Shown here one piece after another: positions 27,971 to 34,973 of a stretch of DNA of 64,000 nucleotides. The notes under the pieces were generated by a model. That model was given only the letters and a program-made list of their open reading frames with translations. It made no database searches and was not told where the DNA came from. The position numbers were made by a program, and so were the translations under genes. Within the stretch, counting starts at the first letter, position 1. The number at the start of each line of letters is the position of its first letter. The stretch is from Streptococcus mitis (lineage in GTDB: Bacteria; Bacillota; Bacilli; Lactobacillales; Streptococcaceae): contig NZ_CABEHV010000004.1 of NCBI RefSeq assembly GCF_901542415.1, forward strand, positions 806,001 through 870,000, in the 5' to 3' direction.

Positions 27971-30196
27971 TTACTCCTTAAAATAACTACAAAGTGAGTT
28001 CAAACCTGATTCAATATACTGAGGTTGTTTGAGGCTAAAGTCGTTATCAGTTACAGATAAATATACAATCCCAGTAGAAAATCTTGATTTTCCATCAGAT
28101 AATTTAACTTGATACATATAAGATTTATCGGCTATTTCTGATGTTTCATCAATATCACCAAAATACTTCATATTAGGATGGACATATTGTAGTGCTTTAA
28201 TCAAGGATTTCTTGTATTTATTTTCATCTTCGTTTCCTGCATTTGTTAAAACAATTGCCTCCTCAAAACTAGTTGCGTAATATCCATTTATTTTGCCTTG
28301 AGAATACATTGAAATATTTTCACAAATAATAACTAACTCATCTTTATCAGCAAGCATTTCAATTAACTTTGGATTAATTTTGTCATATTTTGCCTTTTTA
28401 TCATTTAGTTCTTTTTTTATAAAATATTGTAGAGTACCATTTGTAGTCAAACACTCCGTTGAATTTGCATATTGAATATTTAAATCATTAATATTGTATG
28501 AAAGGATATCAATCTTTTCCCCGTCTTCATCTTTCTCTTTTCTTTTCAAATCCATATCTGTAAAAATAACAGTTTTGATTCCTAACAAATCTAATAAACT
28601 CACGAACTGATGAGCATAGGCGCCATCAATTCTATAAACTTTAATATGATGATTTTTTAATATTGGATGTTTATCAATTTCATATCTTAAATAGGTTTCT
28701 TCTGAAACGCCCTCAACTAAAATGGCTGCATCAGCAAAGAAAATGTCTGACACCTCTAGCCTTAAATATTTCTTGATATATTCATAAGCTTTTTTGTCAA
28801 TATCTACACCAGATACTATTGCGTCATCACTTATGTTTTTTATAATATTATTTACACCTGCTTGACCTAGATAACTAATATTATTTAGAGTGTTTCCTGA
28901 TTGAATCTTACTGTTTAAAATATGGGTTGAGTGAGTTGTGATGATAATTTGAAAGGTATCTAGTTGTTGTTTTTTACCTAGTAATGTCGCAATTGCTTTT
29001 GAAATATTTTTTATAAATAACTCTTGCATCTGTGGATGCATAAATGACTCTGGTTCTTCAATACAAAGAATATTTACTGAACCATTAATATCTTTCTCAC
29101 TGTATAGCTCAATATAATCAACAATCTTTGCGATAATTACCATCAAATTTGTATACCCCATACCAAACTGGCTCTCAGGTATGTTGTTATTTCCCTCTTG
29201 GTACTCATAAATAATACTATTTGCAAAAATTTTCTCTAAAGTTACATCTGGATGTAAATTCATCTTTAGATTCTTAGTTGATTCAATACTAGACACGGCG
29301 CTTTGAAGAATATCCCTTATATTGGCATCAACCATCCCCTTTACTAGATAATTAATACCACCAACTAAACTATTAATCTCTTCAATATCATTATTTTTTA
29401 TATAAGTTGAAACTATTTTGTTGTAAGCTTGCGAAAGTGTCTTGTCATTTTTAACCGTATTCGCTTCTATTGTATCCACCTTAAACAATGAAGATAGAGA
29501 AAACTCTTTAGCTGGCTCCTCTCTTCCTATAGGATAAAAATTTAATACAAAGTAATTACTGCTAAATAAAGCTAAAAATTGTCGATATTGAAGCTCTTTT
29601 TTATATAGTTCATCGTACTGTTGACTATCATTAAAATAGCTAGTCTTAATTTTAACCAGATCTTCTAAAAAAGCTACTTCATCCACAACTTCATACTTAA
29701 CATCGATAGTCACTTCAGAGATCTCTTGATTTTCATGAGTTTCAACTGTCTCTATACCACTTAAAATTAATATATCTTCAAAACTTGAAATCAAATCATT
29801 GCCATCATCAATTCCTAATATCAACTGAAATTCTAGTTTAGGAAAATGAGATTTATCAATATTTTTTATCTCTTCTTCAGATTTATTGACAATATTTTCA
29901 TGATACCAATCTGATAATATTTTTAAATTAAAATCGGTGTGTTTGAAAATACTACGACTACCTGACTTGCTATTTTGTAGTGTATTTAATAATTTGACAA
30001 TTGTACTTTTACCAGAATTATTTTTACCTACAATTAATGATGAACTTTTTGATATATACTCTTCTGTTATATTTAACTTTTGCATTTCATCTTCATCGCC
30101 TGACATTTCTGGCCATTTGCTATGAGCGAAGTTAATTACCTGAACCTCTTCGCCATATTTTCTATAATTTTTTATTGATAAACTTTTTAAATACAT
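27971..30196 (-). CDS. OLD-family ATPase/TOPRIM nuclease, GajA-like
   Basis: A 741-residue protein. The N-terminal ABC-type ATPase is split: Walker A VGKNNSGKST (56-65), signature-like SQFGMGYTN (342-350), Walker B NILCIEEPES (375-384) and H-loop TTHSTH (420-425). The C-terminal TOPRIM has the Glu in AILVEGVSEE (E495) and the DxD in IFTDMDLKRK (D547, D549), with a late FEEAIV block. These are the elements of class 2 OLD nucleases, which pair with UvrD-like helicases. In Gabija, GajA is a nucleotide-sensing nickase. Its ribosome-binding site (AGGAGAG) overlaps the pezT stop, tying it to the toxin-antitoxin unit. AT-rich like the helicase. Longer than Bacillus GajA (about 580). Confidence 0.85.
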   Translation of the reverse strand: MYLKSLSIKNYRKYGEEVQVINFAHSKWPEMSGDEDEMQKLNITEEYISKSSSLIVGKNNSGKSTIVKLLNTLQNSKSGSRSIFKHTDFNLKILSDWYHENIVNKSEEEIKNIDKSHFPKLEFQLILGIDDGNDLISSFEDILILSGIETVETHENQEISEVTIDVKYEVVDEVAFLEDLVKIKTSYFNDSQQYDELYKKELQYRQFLALFSSNYFVLNFYPIGREEPAKEFSLSSLFKVDTIEANTVKNDKTLSQAYNKIVSTYIKNNDIEEINSLVGGINYLVKGMVDANIRDILQSAVSSIESTKNLKMNLHPDVTLEKIFANSIIYEYQEGNNNIPESQFGMGYTNLMVIIAKIVDYIELYSEKDINGSVNILCIEEPESFMHPQMQELFIKNISKAIATLLGKKQQLDTFQIIITTHSTHILNSKIQSGNTLNNISYLGQAGVNNIIKNISDDAIVSGVDIDKKAYEYIKKYLRLEVSDIFFADAAILVEGVSEETYLRYEIDKHPILKNHHIKVYRIDGAYAHQFVSLLDLLGIKTVIFTDMDLKRKEKDEDGEKIDILSYNINDLNIQYANSTECLTTNGTLQYFIKKELNDKKAKYDKINPKLIEMLADKDELVIICENISMYSQGKINGYYATSFEEAIVLTNAGNEDENKYKKSLIKALQYVHPNMKYFGDIDETSEIADKSYMYQVKLSDGKSRFSTGIVYLSVTDNDFSLKQPQYIESGLNSLCSYFKE

Positions 30197-30208
30197 AAAA
30201 ATTCTCTC

Positions 30209-30979
30209 CTATTTTGGGGTTCTCATACTTAACTCTCTCAACCGTTCCTGCCCTATCTTCAACATCTCTTTCTCTACCTGACTCCACTCCCCAAACAGTA
30301 ACTCTTGAAGAACATTTGCTGCTGAAGTTTTATCTTCTCCTGAATCATATACACAACTTCTATCTCGTTGATAAATTTGAATTCTTTCAAAGATAGCTAG
30401 TTCTTCCAACTGTCGGGTATTATCAACTAGATGATTTACAATGAAATCATGATGTTCTTTTGGAGTTGCGCGTGCTTGATTTGGATTAATAGCGTACAGT
30501 TCTTCGTATCGCATAAGAGTGCTCAGATAGGACAATTCAGGCTTTGTAGCAATTAAAGCTAATTGTACTTCATATCCCTTATTTTTCAAGAGTTGTGCTG
30601 TTTTCTTTGGAACATCAATCGTTCGTAAAGTTCCCTCTATCAAAAGATTGTATCCCAAATTGCTTAATTCGGCTACTAAAGACTCTACCATTTTCCCTGC
30701 AAAATCCTTGGTGTATTCAACGCTATCTTTGCCATATTCTTGCTGAAGTTCTAAATAGTGTGGATGCTGAGAACGAAAACTATCGCCATCTATGATAACA
30801 ATATTTCCTTGAAATTCTTTCTGTTTAATACGATGAATTGTAGTCTTGCCAGCACCACTTTGCCCTCCAAGCAAAATCGCTACAGGTTGCTTACTGGACT
30901 TTTTTCCTCTTGTCAGAGAACGAAGATTCCGTGCTAAAGCATGTTTGAATTCACTATCAGTATAATCTTGGATTTCCAT
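30209..30979 (-). CDS. pezT: Zeta-type toxin PezT
   Basis: A 256-residue zeta toxin, nearly identical to pneumococcal PezT as I remember it. P-loop LLGGQSGAGKTT (37-48), conserved base Asp in VIIDGDSFRSQHP (D64/D66), and TLRTIDVPKK. PezT phosphorylates UDP-N-acetylglucosamine, blocking peptidoglycan synthesis, when PezA is lost. Its ATG shares one base with the pezA stop (TAATG), giving tight coupling. The C-terminal end (RELSMRTPK) seems to differ from the pneumococcal form, and the next gene's ribosome-binding site overlaps its stop. The catalytic residues look intact, so it is probably functional. Confidence 0.95.
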   Translation of the reverse strand: MEIQDYTDSEFKHALARNLRSLTRGKKSSKQPVAILLGGQSGAGKTTIHRIKQKEFQGNIVIIDGDSFRSQHPHYLELQQEYGKDSVEYTKDFAGKMVESLVAELSNLGYNLLIEGTLRTIDVPKKTAQLLKNKGYEVQLALIATKPELSYLSTLMRYEELYAINPNQARATPKEHHDFIVNHLVDNTRQLEELAIFERIQIYQRDRSCVYDSGEDKTSAANVLQELLFGEWSQVEKEMLKIGQERLRELSMRTPK

Positions 30980-31455
30980 TAAGCTACCATCCGCTTTTCA
31001 GATATCTCTAACATACGTTCAATTCCATCCAAATAACCGCTATATCTCTCTATTTCATCAAAAGTTTCTACTAAATAGATATTCGTATGAATCAAATCAG
31101 ATAGATCATCACTCATTAAAATCCAAGGGTTAGATTCATCATCAATGCTAATTCCCTGACTATCTTGATAACGATAGAGTCGAGATAATAGATTAGCACC
31201 TCTTTCTTTCACAATTTCAATTTTTAAAGTCAATTCATAATCTTCAACAGGATTGAGCATTTTATCTTCTCCTACAATATCGACATAAGATACATTAAAT
31301 TTCTGACAAATGATGTCAATTAATTCCGTAGAGACTGAGCTAGTTCCATTTTCATAACGACTCAGACTATTTCGTGAAATACCTACAATCCGTGCAAAGT
31401 CGTGTTGTGTTAAGTCATGTGTTTTACGTAAGGATTTTATGTTCTTTCCAATCAT
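30979..31455 (-). CDS. pezA: PezA antitoxin / autorepressor
   Basis: A 158-residue protein. The N-terminal Xre helix-turn-helix is IGKNIKSLRKTHDLTQHDFARIVGISRNSLSRYENG (2-37). The C-terminal half (GIERMLEI, SDLIHTNIYLVETFDEIERY) is the helical PezT-neutralising domain. ATG 31455 behind AAAGGAG gives exactly the known PezA length; the longer frame runs through the promoter. PezA both inhibits PezT and represses its own promoter at a palindrome, here seen at 31500-31527. As first gene of the four-gene unit it may set the expression of the defence pair too. Confidence 0.95.
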   Translation of the reverse strand: MIGKNIKSLRKTHDLTQHDFARIVGISRNSLSRYENGTSSVSTELIDIICQKFNVSYVDIVGEDKMLNPVEDYELTLKIEIVKERGANLLSRLYRYQDSQGISIDDESNPWILMSDDLSDLIHTNIYLVETFDEIERYSGYLDGIERMLEISEKRMVA

Positions 31456-31482
31456 GGCAAACTCCTTTATTTTTCTAAATCC

Positions 31483-31512
31483 ATTATAGCATAAAAAAGA
31501 ATAATGCACCAA
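31483..31512 (-). promoter_or_regulatory. Promoter of the pezAT-Gabija-like operon
   Basis: On the minus strand TTGGTG (31507-31512), 18-bp spacer and TATAAT (31483-31488) lie 27 nt before pezA. The -35 is inside the palindrome. Confidence 0.7.
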
Positions 31513-31527
31513 ATTTGGTGCGTTATT
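31500..31527. promoter_or_regulatory. PezA operator palindrome
   Basis: The core GCACCAAATTTGGTGC (31506-31521) is a perfect 16-bp palindrome. With one mismatched pair the symmetry extends to 28 bp. It covers the -35 of the pezA promoter, the expected place for autorepression. Confidence 0.75.
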
Positions 31528-31560
31528 TCTTGTTTTTCTAGCCTAAACTTTACTTCTAAA

Positions 31561-31601
31561 AAAAGCCACCTTAAAGAGTAATTCCTTTTTCGGTGGCTTT
31601 T
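31561..31601. terminator. Terminator between the small ORF and pezA
   Basis: AAAAGCCACC (31561-31570) pairs with GGTGGCTTTT (31592-31601). It ends transcription from the upstream small ORF before the pezA promoter. Confidence 0.75.
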
Positions 31602-31608
31602 CAAAATA

Positions 31609-31836
31609 CTATACATTAAAATACTCTTGTTTAATTTTTGTAAGCAAATTGTTAGCAACAGAAGTTACACCAACATGCATCCGTTCAGGATCAGAATAAT
31701 CTAGATTACGAGCATAGACTTCTGTAACAGTCTGAGCAATACGCTCATCCAATTTATAATTGGAGGCTTTTAATAGTGCTTGAAATAATTCTGAACTATA
31801 TAGTTTAATATTATTTTCCAATGATACTACTTCCAT
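31609..31836 (-). CDS. Small hypothetical protein next to the defence operon
   Basis: A 75-residue soluble protein. Its N-terminal 40 residues are helical (IKLYSSELFQALLKASNYKL, then DERIAQTVTEVYARN); the rest includes SDPERMHVGVTSVANNLLTKIKQEYF. A GAGGAG site lies upstream of ATG 31836 and a strong terminator follows. No family was recognised. It is preceded by a degraded gene and lies in the same orientation as pezAT, but has its own terminator. It could be a small antitoxin, an immunity factor or an orphan. Confidence 0.55.
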   Translation of the reverse strand: MEVVSLENNIKLYSSELFQALLKASNYKLDERIAQTVTEVYARNLDYSDPERMHVGVTSVANNLLTKIKQEYFNV

Positions 31837-31991
31837 TTTTGTAACTCCTCTCCTGTTTTTGATTGATAAACCTTCTTTATTTTAAGATTGGTTGTGAATG
31901 TATAATTGTTTAAAAGAATAGGGGTTTCTAAACTCAGCAAGCATTTCTTCTTTTGTAATTTCATTCTGACGAAAACGAGCTAAAGCTTGGG

Positions 31992-32006
31992 TTGGATTGG
32001 ATTGGA
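31992..32006. repeat. Pentanucleotide tandem repeat (TTGGA)x3
   Basis: Three perfect copies at 31992-31996, 31997-32001 and 32002-32006. The unit length of 5 means gain of one or loss of two copies shifts the host frame back to open. Confidence 0.9.
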
Positions 32007-32187
32007 TTTTCATCAGTCTGAACACCATAGATAAAATCAAAATGGTGTTGTAATTCATCTGGATTTTCCCGATTTTGAAAGACAAATTCTGCAAAATCTA
32101 AATCTGACTCTGATTTTTTATGTTTTGCAAAATAATGACAACGATAGTCAGGATTCTTAAAAATTTCTACAAAATTTGAAATACGAA

Positions 32188-32206
32188 ATTCTAATATAAT
32201 TAGAAT
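32188..32206. repeat. Palindrome at the upstream edge of the degraded gene
   Basis: ATTCTAAT and ATTAGAAT surround ATA (32188-32206). The surviving coding frame begins here, so it may mark the breakpoint of a deletion or insertion; a weak hairpin is the alternative. Confidence 0.35.
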
Positions 32207-32272
32207 CTATACATAGTTTACTTCTGGTCATTTAAAACGAGCCCTGTTCTCCAAAATAATTTTATTAAAAAG

Positions 32273-32308
32273 AAAAACCCTGCCAAATTAATTTTTGGTA
32301 GGGTTTTT
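32273..32308. terminator. Terminator of rplJ-rplL
   Basis: AAAAACCCTGCCAA (32273-32286) pairs with TTGGTAGGGTTTTT (32295-32308, one wobble). T-runs occur on both strands. It lies about 100 nt after rplL. Confidence 0.75.
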
Positions 32309-32357
32309 GGTAGGAAACTAAATTAATTTATCAGTTTCTAAAATGTGTTCACGATTC

Positions 32358-32375
32358 TAAAAGGCTGATACTATA
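32358..32375. repeat. Right copy of the imperfect direct repeat bracketing the defence island
   Basis: TAAAAGGCTGATACTATA shares TAAAA and CTGATACTATA with 25876-25892 in the same orientation. It lies 31 nt beyond the rplL stop. The 12-bp palindrome ATACTATAGTAT (32368-32379) overlaps it. Confidence 0.35.
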
Positions 32376-32405
32376 GTATTCCGAATTCTAATTGGTATAT
32401 GCCTC

Positions 32406-32774
32406 TTATTTAAGAGTAACTGAAGCTCCAGCTTCTTCCAATTTAGCTTTGATTTCTTCAGCTTCTGCAGTTGCAACGCCTTCTTTAACAAGTGCTGGTG
32501 CACCGTCAACAAGTTCTTTAGCTTCTTTAAGTCCAAGACCAGTGATTTCACGTACAACTTTGATAACGCCAACTTTTTTGTCGCCTGCAGATGTCAATTC
32601 AACGTCGAATGAATCTTTAGCAGCACCAGCGTCAGCAGCACCAGCTGCAGCAACAGCTACAGGAGCAGCTGCAGTTACACCAAATTCTTCTTCGATAGCT
32701 TTTACAAGGTCGTTCAATTCAAGGATTGAAGCTTCTTTAATTTCAGCAATAATGTTTTCAATGTTCAATGCCAT
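32406..32774 (-). CDS. rplL: 50S ribosomal protein L7/L12
   Basis: A 122-residue acidic stalk protein. The N-terminal dimerisation helices are [20 protein letters not shown], the hinge is Ala/Gly-rich ([18 protein letters not shown]), and the C-terminal factor-binding domain includes [26 protein letters not shown]. The longer frame adds five unlikely residues; ATG 32774 follows a strong GGAGGAAATAAC. It is 74 nt downstream of rplJ in the usual rplJL operon. Confidence 0.97.
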   Translation of the reverse strand: MALNIENIIAEIKEASILELNDLVKAIEEEFGVTAAAPVAVAAAGAADAGAAKDSFDVELTSAGDKKVGVIKVVREITGLGLKEAKELVDGAPALVKEGVATAEAEEIKAKLEEAGASVTLK

Positions 32775-32848
32775 TGTTATTTCCTCCAAATAAGTTTTAA
32801 ATTTTATAATAGTTTTTTCGTAGCTAGGCTACGCTGCGTAGCTTAAGA

Positions 32849-33349
32849 TTAAGCTGCGTCTTCTTTGCTTTCTGCAACCGCTTTGACTGCAAGAGCAACG
32901 TTGCGCACTGGCGCTTGAAGTACAGAAAGGAGCATAGAAAGAAGTCCTTCGCGGTTTGGAAGAGTTGCAAGTGCAAGAATCTCTTCTTTAGATGCGACAG
33001 CGCCTTCGATTGCACCACCTTTGATTTCAAGTGCTTCAGCGTTTTTAGAAAAGTCGTTCAAGATTTTCGCTGGTGCGATAACATCTTCATTAGAAAATGC
33101 AATTGCAGATGGTCCAACAAATACAGATGCAAGATCTTCAAGACCAGCTTTTTCAGCTGCACGACGTAAGATTGAGTTTTTAATGACTTTATACTCAACT
33201 TCGCTTCCACGAAGCTCACGACGAAGAACTGTATCTTGCTCAACTGTCAAACCACGAGCGTCTACAACGACGATAGCTGCAGCAGCTTTCATTTTTTCAG
33301 CTACTACGTCAACTAGTTCCGCTTTCTTAGCAATAATTGCTTCACTCAT
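32849..33349 (-). CDS. rplJ: 50S ribosomal protein L10
   Basis: A 166-residue stalk-base protein: [20 protein letters not shown], then [18 protein letters not shown] and FVGPSAIAF; the C-terminal helix ([23 protein letters not shown]) carries L7/L12 dimers. The longer frame extends into the leader; ATG 33349 behind GGAGGTGAACACACTA is the start. Expression is likely controlled by L10(L12)4 binding to the leader. Confidence 0.97.
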   Translation of the reverse strand: MSEAIIAKKAELVDVVAEKMKAAAAIVVVDARGLTVEQDTVLRRELRGSEVEYKVIKNSILRRAAEKAGLEDLASVFVGPSAIAFSNEDVIAPAKILNDFSKNAEALEIKGGAIEGAVASKEEILALATLPNREGLLSMLLSVLQAPVRNVALAVKAVAESKEDAA

Positions 33350-33527
33350 TAGTGTGTTCACCTCCGTAATTATTTTGCTTGGGGAATTTTTCCAAAAGAA
33401 AAACGCGCCCAAACCTAGACACGAAAGTACAATACGCTTCTTTTTACATGATACGTTTTGTCCTCGGTAGGATATTTATGAGTCCTGCTCCCCTACTGTC
33501 TTAGGCAGTTTTTTCAAACCGTATATA
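33350..33527 (-). ncRNA. L10 ribosomal-protein leader of rplJL
   Basis: A ~180-nt untranslated leader begins just after the -10 and contains the conserved run AAGACAGTAGGGGAGCAGG facing CCTACCGAGG. These are the paired blocks of the Firmicutes L10 leader, where the L10-L12 complex binds and lowers expression. Identified by recalled motifs and position. Confidence 0.75.
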
Positions 33528-33556
33528 AGTATAGCATAGTTAAAAAAAGAATGCAA
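33528..33556 (-). promoter_or_regulatory. Promoter of rplJ-rplL
   Basis: On the minus strand TTGCAT (33551-33556), 17-bp spacer and TATACT (33528-33533). Confidence 0.7.
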
Positions 33557-33599
33557 GATTTTTGCAAACTTTTTTTAAAATTTTTTCGTGATTTTTCTT

Positions 33600-34859
33600 C
33601 TAAAGTTCTACTGTCAGGACTTGACCTTGCTTAACAACCTGTTCTCCAGCAATATAAACATCATCAACATCACTGGACTTGACAGCATAGACTAGGTGAG
33701 AGAGCATATTTTCTTGGGGTTGAAGATGGATTTTCCCTTGTGGTTGGATGACCAGAAAATCTGCTTGCTTGCCAACTTCCAGACTTCCTATTTCATTTTC
33801 CATTCCAAGAACCTTAGCACCTTCTATCGTTAGAGCTTTGAGGGCTGTTTCGATTGGAAACTGGCTGGCATCTCCACTCTTCATTTTCTGTAAGAGAGCT
33901 GCTGTTCGTCCTTCCTCAAACATATCAAGGTTGTTGTTGGAAGCTACCGAGTCAGTGGCAATTCCGACTGCTACTCCTGCTTTTTGCAGTTGAATGATAG
34001 GAGCAATTCCTGATGCCAGTTTGAGGTTACTGATAGGATTGTGGGCGATAGCCACTTGAGAAGTCACCAAACGCTCAATTTCTCTCTCATTTAATTCGAC
34101 CCCGTGAGCAAAGACGGACGGATGATCTAAGTAACCCAGTTCTTCTAGAAAAGCAAGGGGGCGTTTGCCGTAGCGTTTCAGGATAATTCCTGACTCCTCC
34201 TTGGTCTCCGCCACGTGGATATGGATAGGAATATTCAACTCTTTTGCCATATCTAAGCTTTCTGCCAGCAAGTCTCTACTACAGCTGTAAGGAGAATGTG
34301 GTGCTACCATAACCTTGAAATTTGGATTTTCATATCCTAAAATTTCCTCAATAATTGCTCGAGTTCTTGCAATGGTCTCAGCAGTTGTTTCTGCCCCTGA
34401 AGAAAAGAGGGTCGGCGAGAAATAACAACGCATCTTGGAATCTTTCACTGCCTGATAAATCCGTTCAATATCCACACCATTGGGATTATACATATCATTA
34501 AAGGTTGTTGTTCCTGACTGGAGCATCTCTGTCAGAGCTTCTTTGACCGCCTTGGTAGTCATGTCAGGAGTAAATCCTGCTTCTGCAGGCCAGATATAGT
34601 CATTGAGCCATTCATGGAGGTTGCTATCATCTCGGATCCCTCTCAATCCTGTCATAGCAGAATGGGTGTGACAATTGACCAAACCAGGCATAATCCAGGC
34701 TCCCTGATAGTCTATAATCTGCTCAGCTTGCTCTAAAATCTCTATCTTCTCTAGACCAACATAGACGATTTGAGAATCCTTAACTGCTAAGATTCCATTC
34801 AGATAAACATGAAAATCTTGATCACAAGTCACGATATTTACATGCTGATAGACTTTCAT
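33600..34859 (-). CDS. Amidohydrolase of the TRZ/ATZ family (MTA/SAH deaminase-like)
   Basis: A 419-residue metal-dependent hydrolase with a TIM-barrel plus a small beta domain. Metal and catalytic motifs are VNCHTHSAM (H64, H66), PHSPYSC, the helix HIHVAETKEE (His and Glu), FAHGVEL and ATDSVASNNNLDMFEE (Asp). This set is that of 5'-methylthioadenosine/S-adenosylhomocysteine deaminases and chlorohydrolase-like enzymes. MTA/SAH deamination is the most likely activity. No neighbour narrows the substrate; it stands between rplJ and an ABC exporter pair with its own AAAAGGAG start. Confidence 0.87.
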   Translation of the reverse strand: MKVYQHVNIVTCDQDFHVYLNGILAVKDSQIVYVGLEKIEILEQAEQIIDYQGAWIMPGLVNCHTHSAMTGLRGIRDDSNLHEWLNDYIWPAEAGFTPDMTTKAVKEALTEMLQSGTTTFNDMYNPNGVDIERIYQAVKDSKMRCYFSPTLFSSGAETTAETIARTRAIIEEILGYENPNFKVMVAPHSPYSCSRDLLAESLDMAKELNIPIHIHVAETKEESGIILKRYGKRPLAFLEELGYLDHPSVFAHGVELNEREIERLVTSQVAIAHNPISNLKLASGIAPIIQLQKAGVAVGIATDSVASNNNLDMFEEGRTAALLQKMKSGDASQFPIETALKALTIEGAKVLGMENEIGSLEVGKQADFLVIQPQGKIHLQPQENMLSHLVYAVKSSDVDDVYIAGEQVVKQGQVLTVEL

Positions 34860-34973
34860 TCTAGGCTCCTTTTCTATAAGACAATTTACAGTGAATAATT
34901 TTTCTAGCTATTGTAACAAAAAAGTCACCTAAAGGCAACTTTTTTTGTCTATAAGATTTTAAAATAGAAAGGA

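Larger units (their letters stand above)
31882..32206 (-). pseudogene. 5'-truncated, frameshifted gene with a pentanucleotide repeat
   Basis: The 5' part (no start codon) reads FKNPDYRCHYFAKHKKSESD, then FAEFVFQNRENPDELQHHFD and FIYGVQTDENP. The 3' part in the next frame reads TQALARFRQNEITKEEMLAE and ends IHNQS at 31882. The break falls on three tandem TTGGA units (31992-32006, plus strand). With one or four units the two parts fuse as DENP...TQALARF. An in-frame TAG and no ATG/GTG/TTG upstream show that the N-terminus is also missing. Family not recognised. Confidence 0.6.

Noticed and set aside
31456..31512. Upstream extension of pezA
   Set aside because: Would run through the -10, -35 and operator; ATG 31455 has AAAGGAG and gives the known length.
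32392..32793. 133-codon Ala/Ser-rich frame opposite rplL
   Set aside because: Produced by the Ala-rich codons of L7/L12 read backwards.
33021..33470. 149-codon frame opposite rplJ and its leader
   Set aside because: Antisense of a certain ribosomal protein gene; low-complexity Ser/Ala content.
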